Positions 46,881 through 55,286 of a DNA stretch of 64,000 nt are shown here, piece by piece. Source of the DNA: Variovorax sp. J22P240 (lineage in GTDB: Bacteria > Pseudomonadota > Gammaproteobacteria > Burkholderiales > Burkholderiaceae_C). The first letter of the stretch is position 1, and every line of letters starts with the position of its first letter. Location of the stretch: positions 1,178,001 through 1,242,000 of the forward strand of contig NZ_JASZYR010000001.1 in assembly GCF_030316855.1 (NCBI RefSeq). The letters run 5' to 3'. Under the pieces are notes generated by a model. The model was not told the DNA's origin and did not search any database. It saw only the letters and a list, made by a program, of their open reading frames with translations. The translations under genes and the position numbers were made by a program.

Positions 46881-48410
46881 TTGGCCCAAGTCCTTGCCCT
46901 GCGCGGCATCACCAAGCGCTTCGGCGCGCTGGTGGCCAATGACGACATCTCTCTCGACCTGCAGGCCGGCGAGGTGCTGGCGCTGCTCGGCGAGAACGGC
47001 GCGGGCAAGTCCACGCTGATGTCCATCCTGTTCGGGCACTACGTGGCCGACGAAGGCAGCATCGAGGTGTTCGGCCGCCCGCTCGCGCCGGGCAATCCGA
47101 AGGCGGCACTGGCCGCGGGCATCGGCATGGTGCACCAGCATTTCACGCTGGCCGACAACCTCAGCGTGCTGGACAACGTGCTGATGGGTACGGAGTCGCT
47201 GTGGCAGCCTTTCTCGCGCCGCAGCGCGGCGCGCGCCAAGCTGCTGGACGTGGCTCGGCGCTTCGGCCTGCCGGTGCAGGCGGATGCGCTGGTGGGCAGT
47301 CTGTCCGTGGGCGAGCGTCAGCGTGTGGAGATCCTGAAGGCGCTGTACCGTGATGCGCGCATCCTGATCCTCGACGAACCCACGGCCGTGCTCACGCCGC
47401 AGGAAAGCGAGGCCTTGTTCCACACGCTGGCGCAGATGGTGGCGCAGGGCCTGTCGATCATCTTCATCAGCCACAAGCTGGCCGAGGTGCTGCGCGTTTC
47501 ACACCGTATCGCCGTGCTGCGCGGCGGCAAGCTGGTGGCGCAAGCGCGGACCAGCGACACCACGCAGGCGCAGCTCGCGCTGTGGATGGTCGGCCATGCG
47601 GTTGAAGGCACCGTGCGGCGGCCCGCACAGCGTGTCGGCGATGCGGTCTGCGTGCTGGACCACGTACGGACGACGGGCAGCGGGCACGATCGACTGCAGG
47701 ACGTGACGCTCACGCTCAAGGCCGGCGAGATCACCGCCATCGCGGGCGTGTCCGGCAATGGGCAGGTGGCGCTGGCCGAGTTGCTGAGCGGCACACGTCG
47801 CGCGATCGCTGGCACGGTGAGGCTGATGGGGCGCGCGCTGGCCCCGTCGCCGGCCCGGCTGGTGCAGCGCGGCGTGGCGCGCATTCCCGAAGACCGGCAC
47901 GCGGTCGGCGTGGTGGGCGACCTGCCGGTGTGGGAGAACGCCGTGTCCGAGCGGCTGCGCAGCCGGGCGTTCTCGCGCTGGCTCTGGGTCCGGCGCGGCG
48001 CTGCCAAGGCGCATGCCCGTAGCGTGGAGAAGGCCTACGACGTGCGAGGAGCCGGGCTCGAATCGCCGGCGCGGTCGCTCTCCGGCGGCAACATGCAGAA
48101 GCTCATTCTCGGGCGGGCGCTGCTCGCGCCAGCGTCCGCTCCCGCGCAGAGCCGCATCCCGCGGCTCATCGTCGCGCATCAGCCGACGTGGGGGCTGGAC
48201 ATCGGCGCCGTTGCCTATGTGCAGCAACAACTGATCGCGGCGCGCAACGCCGGCGCCGCGGTGCTGCTGATCTCGGACGACCTCGACGAGGTGCTGACGC
48301 TGGGCGATCGCGTCGCCGTCATGCACGGCGGCCAACTGGGCGAGCCCCGCGCGGCGTCGGCATGGACGCGCGAAGCAATCGGCCTGGCGATGGCGGGCTC
48401 GAAGGCATGA
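46881..48410 (+). CDS. Nucleoside ABC transporter ATP-binding protein (two ATPase domains)
   Basis: The 509-residue protein has two ABC cassettes, as in sugar/nucleoside importers (RbsA/NupA type). The first has GENGAGKSTL (about 36-45), SVGERQRVEI and ILILDEPTAVL. The second is degenerate at Walker A (GVSGNGQVAL, near 292) but has a proper signature LSGGNMQK. The only upstream start before an in-frame stop at 46872 is TTG (46881), and no clear ribosome-binding site is seen, so translation may depend on coupling. It powers the two permeases encoded next. Confidence 0.92.
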   Translation: MAQVLALRGITKRFGALVANDDISLDLQAGEVLALLGENGAGKSTLMSILFGHYVADEGSIEVFGRPLAPGNPKAALAAGIGMVHQHFTLADNLSVLDNVLMGTESLWQPFSRRSAARAKLLDVARRFGLPVQADALVGSLSVGERQRVEILKALYRDARILILDEPTAVLTPQESEALFHTLAQMVAQGLSIIFISHKLAEVLRVSHRIAVLRGGKLVAQARTSDTTQAQLALWMVGHAVEGTVRRPAQRVGDAVCVLDHVRTTGSGHDRLQDVTLTLKAGEITAIAGVSGNGQVALAELLSGTRRAIAGTVRLMGRALAPSPARLVQRGVARIPEDRHAVGVVGDLPVWENAVSERLRSRAFSRWLWVRRGAAKAHARSVEKAYDVRGAGLESPARSLSGGNMQKLILGRALLAPASAPAQSRIPRLIVAHQPTWGLDIGAVAYVQQQLIAARNAGAAVLLISDDLDEVLTLGDRVAVMHGGQLGEPRAASAWTREAIGLAMAGSKA

Positions 48411-49468
48411 GGCTGGAACGCCGCCATGGGACATCGCGCGCGGCATTGGTGCTTGCGCCCTTCGGCGCGGTCGCTTTCACCTTGCTGGTGAGCACTCTGC
48501 TCGTGCTGTGGGCCGGCGCGCCAGTGGGTCGCACGTATGCGCTTCTCTTGCAGGGCGGCTTCGGTTCGGTGTTCGCGTGGAGCGAGACCCTTACCCGCGC
48601 CATCCCCTTGATCCTCACGGGGCTGGCCGCCACCGTCGCCTTCAAGGCGCGGCTCTTCAACATCGGCGCCGAAGGACAACTCTACGCCGGGGCGCTCGCC
48701 GCAGTGGCCGTGGGCGGCATGCACGGCGGCACCGGCTTCGATCTGCCGCTCTGGCTGCTGTACCCGCTGATGATGCTGGCCGCCGCGACCGCAGGCGCCT
48801 TGCTGCTGCTCGGCCCGGCGCTGATGAAGAACAAGCTGGGCGTCGACGAAGTCGTGACCACGCTGCTGATCAACTTCATCGTGCTGCTCGGCGTCTCGGC
48901 CATGCTCGATGGCCCCATGAAGGATCCGACGGCGATGGGCTGGCCGCAGAGCGTGTCGCTGCAGTCCGAACTCGAACTCAACAAGCTGATCGCGCAGACG
49001 CGTGTGCACACCGGACTGCTGTGGGCCGGCGCGCTGTCCGTCATCGTTTGGGCGCTGTTCAAGTACACGGTGATCGGCTTCGACATCCGCGCGGTCGGCG
49101 CGAACGCACGCGCCGCGGCCTTCGCGGGCGTACCGGTCACGCGCACGGTGGTGCTGGTGGCGCTGCTCTCCGGCGCGCTGGCCGGGCTGGCGGGCGCGAT
49201 CGAGGTCGCCGGCCGCACGAGCTACGTCACGCTCGACATGTCCCCTGGCTACGGCTACAGCGGCATCGTGATCGCAATGCTGGCCGGGCTGCATCCGCTG
49301 GGCGTCCTGGCTGCGGGGGTGTTCGTGGCCGGCGTGCTGGTCGGTGCCGACACCATGAGCCGCGCCATCGGGGTGCCGACCTACATCGCAGACGTGATCG
49401 TGGCCGCCTCGTTGATCGCCGTGCTGGTCGCGACCTTGCTGACGCAATACCGGGTGCGAATGAAATGA
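48407..49468 (+). CDS. Nucleoside ABC transporter permease 1
   Basis: The ATG at 48407 overlaps the ATPase stop as ATGA and gives 353 residues with about nine membrane helices. It is a BPD_transp_2 permease (FKARLFNIGAEGQLYAGAL; MKNKLGVDEVVTTLLINF), the larger of the pair. It forms half of the channel for the imported nucleoside or base. Confidence 0.92.
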   Translation: MRLERRHGTSRAALVLAPFGAVAFTLLVSTLLVLWAGAPVGRTYALLLQGGFGSVFAWSETLTRAIPLILTGLAATVAFKARLFNIGAEGQLYAGALAAVAVGGMHGGTGFDLPLWLLYPLMMLAAATAGALLLLGPALMKNKLGVDEVVTTLLINFIVLLGVSAMLDGPMKDPTAMGWPQSVSLQSELELNKLIAQTRVHTGLLWAGALSVIVWALFKYTVIGFDIRAVGANARAAAFAGVPVTRTVVLVALLSGALAGLAGAIEVAGRTSYVTLDMSPGYGYSGIVIAMLAGLHPLGVLAAGVFVAGVLVGADTMSRAIGVPTYIADVIVAASLIAVLVATLLTQYRVRMK

Positions 49469-50388
49469 CCGATGTGGCGGACATTCTTTCGAACGTCTCC
49501 TTCTGGGTTGCGGTGCTGCGCATAGCCACACCCCTGATCTTCGGCACGCTCGGCGTGCTGCTGTGCGAGCGCGCGGGTGTGCTGAATCTCGGCATCGAGG
49601 GGATCATGGTTGCCGGAGCCTTTGCAGGCTGGCTGGCGGTGTATGCAGGGGCGCCGTTGTGGGTGGGCGTCGCAGCGGCTGCGCTGACGGGAGCGGTCTT
49701 CGGGCTGCTGCACGCTTTCCTGACCGTGGGATTGGCACTCTCGCAGCACGTGTCCGGGCTTGGCATCACGTTGTTGGCGACGGCGTTGAGCTATTACGGC
49801 TATCGCGTGAGTTTTCCTAAGGTGAACACGCCGCCGACCGTGACGCCCTTCGCGCCGATGGAATGGCTTCACATCCCGGTGCTCGACGCGCAAACGCCGC
49901 TCACGCTCCTTGCACTGCTGATGGTGCCGGTGGTCGCCTACGTCCTCTACCGCACGCCCGCAGGACTGGCCGTGCGCATGGTCGGCGAGAACCCGCAGGC
50001 GGCCGAGGGCCAGGGCGTCTCGGTCGCGGCCACGCGCACGGGCGCGATCGTCGCGGGCTCCGCGCTGATGGGAGTGGCAGGATCGTTCCTAACGCTATCG
50101 GCATTCAATGCGTTCTTCTTCAACATGATCAACGGCCGCGGATGGATCTGCGTGGCGCTGGTGGTGTTCGCTTCCTGGCGGCCCGGCAAGGCACTGCTGG
50201 GTGCGTTGCTGTTCGCCTTCTTCGATACGCTGCAATTGCGTCTGCAGCAATCTGGCGACGCCGTGCTGCCCTACCAGATCTACCTGATGCTGCCCTACCT
50301 GCTGTCGATCCTCGCGCTGGTGCTGGTGGCGCGCAAGGCAAGCTATCCACAAGCCCTGATGAAACCCTATCGAAAAGGAGAGAGGTGA
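49465..50388 (+). CDS. Nucleoside ABC transporter permease 2
   Basis: The 307-residue protein starts at the ATG at 49465, overlapping the previous stop. About eight helices; the segment LCERAGVLNLGIEGIMVAGA is the hallmark of the second permease in BMP-type importers. It pairs with permease 1. Its stop overlaps the deaminase start (TGATG), which ties the importer to cytosine metabolism. Confidence 0.92.
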   Translation: MTDVADILSNVSFWVAVLRIATPLIFGTLGVLLCERAGVLNLGIEGIMVAGAFAGWLAVYAGAPLWVGVAAAALTGAVFGLLHAFLTVGLALSQHVSGLGITLLATALSYYGYRVSFPKVNTPPTVTPFAPMEWLHIPVLDAQTPLTLLALLMVPVVAYVLYRTPAGLAVRMVGENPQAAEGQGVSVAATRTGAIVAGSALMGVAGSFLTLSAFNAFFFNMINGRGWICVALVVFASWRPGKALLGALLFAFFDTLQLRLQQSGDAVLPYQIYLMLPYLLSILALVLVARKASYPQALMKPYRKGER

Positions 50389-51668
50389 TGCTCGACCTCC
50401 TCGTCCACGACGCTACCCTCCCCGACGGCCGCACCGGCATGTCGATCGCCGTGCAGGACGGCCGCATCGCCGAGGTGACGGCCGGGCTCGATGCGCCGGC
50501 AGCCGAAAAGCTCGATGCGCAAGGCTTTCTCGTCACGCCGCATTTCATCGACCCGCATTTCCACATGGATGCGACGCTCAGCTACGGCCTGCCCCGCGTC
50601 AATGAAAGCGGCACACTGCTGGAAGGCATCGCGCTGTGGGGCGAACTCAAGCCGTTGCTGACGGCCGAAGCATTGATCGAGCGTGCATTGGCGTATTGCG
50701 ACTGGGCGGTCGCCAAGGGGCTGCTCGCGATCCGAAGCCACGTCGACACGAGCGACCCCAGCCTGCTCGCGGTCGATGCGCTGCTCGAAGTCAAGCGTCG
50801 CGTGGCGCCTTACCTTGACCTGCAACTCGTCGCCTTTCCGCAGGATGGCGTGCTGCGCTCACCGGCCGGGGTGGAGAACCTGAAGCGCTCGCTCGACAAG
50901 GGCGTGGACGTGGTCGGCGGCATTCCACACTTCGAGCGCACGATGGCCGACGGCGCCGCCAGCGTGAAGCTGCTGTGCGAGATCGCGGCCGAGCGCGGCA
51001 AGCTGGTCGACATGCACTGCGACGAGTCGGACGATCCGCTGTCGCGCCACATCGAGACGCTGGCCTTCGAGGCGCAGCGCCTCGGGATGCAGGGTCGGGT
51101 GACGGGCTCGCATTGCACGTCGATGCATTCGATGGACAACTACTACGTGAGCAAGCTGCTGCCGCTCATCGCCGAAAGTGGCGTCGGCGTGGTGTCGAAC
51201 CCGCTCATCAACATCACGTTGCAAGGCCGCCACGACACCTACCCAAAGCGCCGTGGCATGACGCGCGTGCCCGAACTCACGGCCGCGGGCGTGAACGTCG
51301 CCTTCGGCCACGACTGCGTGATGGACCCCTGGTACGGCATGGGCTCGGGCGACATGCTGGAGGTGGCGCACATGGGGCTGCATGTGGCGCAGATGACCAG
51401 CCAGCACGGCATTCGCCAATGTTTCGACGCGGTCACCGTGAACGCGGCCAAGGTGTTTCATCTCGAAGGCTACGGGCTCGAAGCCGGATGCGATGCGAGC
51501 TTCGTGCTGCTGCAAGCGCGCGATCCGGTGGAGGCCATCCGCCTGCGCGCGGCGCGGCTCAAGGTGTATCGCAAGGGCCGGCTGCTGGCGGAGACGCCTG
51601 CCGCCACGGCGGCGCTCCATCTGCCCGGCCGCGCGGCCGAGACCGGGTGGATGATTCCGCGCGGCTGA
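50388..51668 (+). CDS. codA: Cytosine deaminase (CodA-like amidohydrolase)
   Basis: The 426-residue amidohydrolase has the metal-binding HxH in DPHFHMD (H57, H59), IRSHVDTSD, the His/Glu pair VDMHCDES, GSHCTSMHS, and the metal Asp in GHDCVMDPW. These match Escherichia CodA in order and spacing. It deaminates cytosine to uracil and ammonia. Coupled to the importer genes and downstream of upp and the URC genes, it would feed cytosine into the same route. Related deaminases act on isoguanine or creatinine-like rings, but the context favours cytosine. Confidence 0.9.
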   Translation: MLDLLVHDATLPDGRTGMSIAVQDGRIAEVTAGLDAPAAEKLDAQGFLVTPHFIDPHFHMDATLSYGLPRVNESGTLLEGIALWGELKPLLTAEALIERALAYCDWAVAKGLLAIRSHVDTSDPSLLAVDALLEVKRRVAPYLDLQLVAFPQDGVLRSPAGVENLKRSLDKGVDVVGGIPHFERTMADGAASVKLLCEIAAERGKLVDMHCDESDDPLSRHIETLAFEAQRLGMQGRVTGSHCTSMHSMDNYYVSKLLPLIAESGVGVVSNPLINITLQGRHDTYPKRRGMTRVPELTAAGVNVAFGHDCVMDPWYGMGSGDMLEVAHMGLHVAQMTSQHGIRQCFDAVTVNAAKVFHLEGYGLEAGCDASFVLLQARDPVEAIRLRAARLKVYRKGRLLAETPAATAALHLPGRAAETGWMIPRG

Positions 51669-51680
51669 GGGCTGCAGGCC

Positions 51681-52208
51681 TCAGCCCAGCGAACCCACCG
51701 GGCACCACATGTGGACTTTGGACAGGAAGGTCGAGCCCAGCGCCACAGCGAATGGCTCCACGCCGAAGGACACGAATCCGCAGCTTTCGTAGAGCGTCTG
51801 CGCGGCGGCATTGCCTTCCGTGACGGTCAGTTGCACGACCTTCACCCCTTCACGCGAAGCAGCTTGCGCCAGCGCAGCCTGTACGAGCAGACGCCCCACG
51901 CCGCCCTGGCGGGCCGAAGGCGCGACATACATGCCGAACAGGTTGGCCTTGTGCCGCGCTTTTCCGCGCGGCTCGAACTGGAGGCCGGTGGCACCGACGA
52001 GCCGGTCTTCGTCGAATGCACCCAGGACGATTTGGCCAGCCTGCGGCGATACATCCAGCCGGGATTCCCACCACGACATCGGCAACGCCGCGCGCTCGTC
52101 CGCACTGGAGGTGAATGCGTCGGGATGTCGTTCGTAGCCTTCGAGCATCAGCGCCCGGTAGGGAGCGGCATCGGCGGGCGCCAGACGGCGCACGGTAGTG
52201 GGGGACAT
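51681..52208 (-). CDS. GNAT-family N-acetyltransferase
   Basis: Starting at the ATG at 52208, the protein has 175 residues. The acetyl-CoA-binding motif is LFGMYVAPSARQGGVGRLLV (about 100-119), and motif B includes NAAAQTLYESCGF. It acetylates an unknown small molecule or protein. Converges with the codA gene and is transcribed after exonuclease I (13-base gap). Confidence 0.88.
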   Translation of the reverse strand: MSPTTVRRLAPADAAPYRALMLEGYERHPDAFTSSADERAALPMSWWESRLDVSPQAGQIVLGAFDEDRLVGATGLQFEPRGKARHKANLFGMYVAPSARQGGVGRLLVQAALAQAASREGVKVVQLTVTEGNAAAQTLYESCGFVSFGVEPFAVALGSTFLSKVHMWCPVGSLG

Positions 52209-52221
52209 CGCCGGTTCCTGT

Positions 52222-53664
52222 TCAGACGGCCGGTGCAATGGCCTCTGCATACTCATACAACTCGCCGAGTATCTGTTCCGCGCGCTCGTCCGCGGTCTCG
52301 GCCAGCGTGTCGATCTCGGCGAACAGTTCGTCGACATTGCGCGCACCGCCCTCGCCTTCGAGCAGGCGCGCGACGCGGTGTGCCTCCCAGCGCTCGGCTT
52401 CTTCGTCGCTGAGCGTCTCGACGAAGTTGCGCGCGCGGTAGCGGAACAACAGCTCTTCAAGCCGTGGATCGTCGAAGCCGGTGCGTGCCTGCGCGAGTTG
52501 GGTCGGCGACAGGCTGCGCAACTGGGTCAGTCGTCGCCGGTCGCCGTTGCCGACGAATCCGCCATAGAGGTCTTCATCGACGTCGGGCGTGCCTTCCCGC
52601 GGCCGTTCATAGACCTGCGGCCAGATCGCGCTCATGTCGGGCAGCGCAGCTGCCACTTCGGCGTTGCGCATCGCAGCGTCCATGTCGATGCCCCAGCGTG
52701 TGGCCATAACGGGCGACAAGGTCTTGAGGTTACCGACCACCATCGGCGACTTGTTGAGGTGCACTCCCTTCACCGGCAGCCGCGCCACGCCCTCGGGCAA
52801 TTCGGCGGTGCGCGTGAAGAGGCGCAGGCGAAGTGTCGCCACGTCGAGATCGCACAGTTCGCTGGGGTCGTGGGCCAAGTCCCACGCGATCAACTCGTTC
52901 TTGTTGGTCGGGTGGGTGGCCAGCGGCCACATGACGCCCAGGCAACCTCGTTCGGCCGGGAACATGCCGGAGACGTGCAGGAAAGGCCGCGCAGAGTCCC
53001 GTGTGGCGGGCAGGCCGAGTTCGGAGGCGACGCGATCCTTGCGATGCAGCGCGAAAGCGAAGTCGAAAAGCTTGGGTTGCCTGTCGCGAACGAGCCGCGC
53101 CAACGCAATGGTCGCGCGCACGTCCGAGAGCGCATCGTGAGCGGCTTCGTGGAGCAACCCGTTGGCGCGCGCCAGGTCTTCGAGCTTGAAGCTCTGGCTG
53201 CCATCGGCCTTCTTCGGCCATTCGATGCCGTCGGGACGTAGCGCGTAGGTCAGCCGCACCACGTCGAGCAGGTCCCAGCGGCCGCAGTCGTTCTGCCATT
53301 CGCGTGCATACGGGTCGATCAGATTGCGCCAGAACAGAAAGCGCGTGACTTCGTCGTCGAAGCGGATCGTGTTGTAGCCGACGCCGATGGTGCCCGGCTG
53401 CGAGAACGCCTGCTCGATGTGCGCCGCGAATTCGTGCTCGGGGATGCCGCGCTCCAGGCACTGCTGCGGCGTGATGCCAGTGATGAGGCAGGCCACCGGG
53501 CTTGGCAGGTAGTCGGGCGCGGGCTTGCAATAGATCATCAGCGGCTCGCCGATCTCGTTGAGTTCGGCGTCGGTGCGGATGGCGGCAAATTGTGAAGGCC
53601 TGTCGCGGCGCGGCACGGCACCGAAGGTTTCGTAGTCGTGCCAGAGGAAAGTGTGAGGGGGCAT
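52222..53664 (-). CDS. sbcB: Exodeoxyribonuclease I
   Basis: The 480-residue protein starts at the ATG at 53664. It has the DnaQ-fold metal residues in FLWHDYETFG (about 6-15), the GYNTIRFDDEVTR motif (about 107-119), and HDALSDVRATIALA (about 180-193), the Exo III-type His/Asp box. The C-terminal part is the SH3-like and helical exonuclease I region. It degrades single-stranded DNA 3' to 5' in recombination and mismatch repair. Confidence 0.94.
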   Translation of the reverse strand: MPPHTFLWHDYETFGAVPRRDRPSQFAAIRTDAELNEIGEPLMIYCKPAPDYLPSPVACLITGITPQQCLERGIPEHEFAAHIEQAFSQPGTIGVGYNTIRFDDEVTRFLFWRNLIDPYAREWQNDCGRWDLLDVVRLTYALRPDGIEWPKKADGSQSFKLEDLARANGLLHEAAHDALSDVRATIALARLVRDRQPKLFDFAFALHRKDRVASELGLPATRDSARPFLHVSGMFPAERGCLGVMWPLATHPTNKNELIAWDLAHDPSELCDLDVATLRLRLFTRTAELPEGVARLPVKGVHLNKSPMVVGNLKTLSPVMATRWGIDMDAAMRNAEVAAALPDMSAIWPQVYERPREGTPDVDEDLYGGFVGNGDRRRLTQLRSLSPTQLAQARTGFDDPRLEELLFRYRARNFVETLSDEEAERWEAHRVARLLEGEGGARNVDELFAEIDTLAETADERAEQILGELYEYAEAIAPAV

Positions 53665-53666
53665 TG

Positions 53667-55124
53667 TCAAAGCAAGGGGGAAAACAGGCGTGCGATCGAA
53701 TCGCCGAGGCGGCGCAGAAAACTCTGGCGCCGTTGGCCCCGGATCGGCGACGCACTGCGAAGATCGGTCTCGAATTGCGCGACGAGCGGCTTGGCGAGGG
53801 CTGGGCCGTAGATCACGGCACAGACCTCGAAATTGAGCCGGAAGCTGCGGTTGTCGAAATTGGCGGTGCCGATCATCGCGCAGTTGTCGTCGACCACGAG
53901 TGTCTTCGAATGCAGCATGCGCGCCTTGTATTCCCACACTTTGACACCGGCTGCGATCAGTTCGTCGTAATACGAGCGGGCCGCCGCGCTCACGATCAGC
54001 GAATCGCTCCGCCGCGGCACCAGGAGCCGCACGTCGACACCTCGCAATGCAGCACTCGTGAGCGCCATCAGAGCTGGCTCGCCGGGCACGAAGTACGGCG
54101 TGGTGAGCCAGGCGCGATGCTCGGACGACTGGATCGCCGCCAGGTGCATGCGGTGGATCGGCTCGAGCAGGTTGTCCGGCCCGCTCGTGACGATCTGCAC
54201 CGGTATCTCGCCGACGCCCTCGTGCGCGGGAAGGCGCGGCAGCAACCGCGCCATGGTTCGACCCATCTCACGCGGGTCTTCGCCGGTCGCGTAGGTCCAA
54301 TCCTCGAGGAAGGTGGTCTGCAGCCAGCGAACTGCGGTCCCCTCGATGCGCAGGTGAACGTCGTGATAGGCATCCTCGCGCGTGCGGGAGTCTTCCTCAT
54401 CGGTGATGTTGACGCCGCCCGTAAAGCCGACGCGCCCGTCACACACGACGATCTTGCGGTGGGTCCGGTAGTTGGTCACAGGCCGGAGGCGCCGGCCGAT
54501 GCGAGTGTCATGGAAGAGCGCAACACGGATGCCGGCCTCATGCATCGGCGCCATGAACTTGCGGCCGATGCGCTTGGAGCCCAGTGCGTCGAGCAGCAGC
54601 CGCACCGCGACGCCTTCGCGCGCGCGTTCGATCAGCAGATCGCGCAGCGCAGTGCCGATCTGGTCCGGCTCGAAGATGTAGTACTCGAGGTGCACATGGT
54701 CGCGCGCATTCCGGATCGCCTCGAAGATCGCATCGAAGGTACGGGCGCCGCCAGAAAGCAGTTCGGCCGACGTCGCGCTCGACACCGGCAATCCGCAGGA
54801 TGCCGTACCCAGCGCTGCCATCTGACGCAAGGCAGGCGGCGCCTGCTCGGCCGCATCCCTCAGCAGCGCGAGATCCGCTGACGACTGGGCGCTCGCGCGG
54901 CTGCGCAAGCGCTTGAGTCGCTGCTTCTTCAGCCGCTGAGGCCCCAGGAAGTAATAGATGACGAACCCAGCGAACGGCAGCAGTGCCAACGAGAGAATCC
55001 AGCTCATCGTCGACACCGGCGCGCGCTTCTGCATCACGATCCAGACGGAAAGCACCGCGATGTAGCCGCTCCATGCAAGGGAGAGGCCGGTCTTCCATTC
55101 CTGGCTGAGCTCGGGGACGATCAA
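53667..55124 (-). CDS. cls: Cardiolipin synthase (phospholipase D family)
   Basis: The 485-residue protein has two N-terminal membrane helices (about 14-32 and 40-60) and two phospholipase D HKD motifs: THRKIVVCD (about 240) and MLHSKTLVVDD (about 400). It joins two phosphatidylglycerols to make cardiolipin, or a related reaction, at the inner membrane. The only upstream start is TTG (55124), with a weak ribosome-binding site. Separated from exonuclease I by two bases. Confidence 0.92.
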   Translation of the reverse strand: MIVPELSQEWKTGLSLAWSGYIAVLSVWIVMQKRAPVSTMSWILSLALLPFAGFVIYYFLGPQRLKKQRLKRLRSRASAQSSADLALLRDAAEQAPPALRQMAALGTASCGLPVSSATSAELLSGGARTFDAIFEAIRNARDHVHLEYYIFEPDQIGTALRDLLIERAREGVAVRLLLDALGSKRIGRKFMAPMHEAGIRVALFHDTRIGRRLRPVTNYRTHRKIVVCDGRVGFTGGVNITDEEDSRTREDAYHDVHLRIEGTAVRWLQTTFLEDWTYATGEDPREMGRTMARLLPRLPAHEGVGEIPVQIVTSGPDNLLEPIHRMHLAAIQSSEHRAWLTTPYFVPGEPALMALTSAALRGVDVRLLVPRRSDSLIVSAAARSYYDELIAAGVKVWEYKARMLHSKTLVVDDNCAMIGTANFDNRSFRLNFEVCAVIYGPALAKPLVAQFETDLRSASPIRGQRRQSFLRRLGDSIARLFSPLL

Positions 55125-55147
55125 GGGAAAAAGCGGTTCTGAAAATG

Positions 55148-55174
55148 AAAAAAGCCGGCAGCGATGCTACCGGC
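55148..55174 (-). terminator. Intrinsic terminator
   Basis: On the minus strand a nine-base-pair stem (GCCGGTAGC with GCTGCCGGC, one G-U pair) with an ATC loop is followed by six T. It would end transcripts coming from clpA, before the cardiolipin synthase gene. Confidence 0.85.
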
Positions 55175-55223
55175 CTTTCTCGACTGTCCAGAAATACCGC
55201 GGATCCGGCTCAGCCTGTCCGCT

Positions 55224-55283
55224 GGTATTGCCCCCTGCAAGGGGGTGGGCGGCCACACGAAGTGGGCAAGCCTGGGGGTTAGC
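55224..55283. repeat. Dispersed palindromic intergenic element, copy B
   Basis: Read on the minus strand this 60-base element carries CCCCCAGGCTT, CACTTCGTGT, then CCCCCTtgcaGGGGG and GCAATACC, in the same order as copy A at 45717-45781. It lies just after the clpA stop, again at a gene's 3' end. The G/C hairpin precedes the stronger terminator at 55148-55174. Confidence 0.7.
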
Positions 55284-55286
55284 CAG

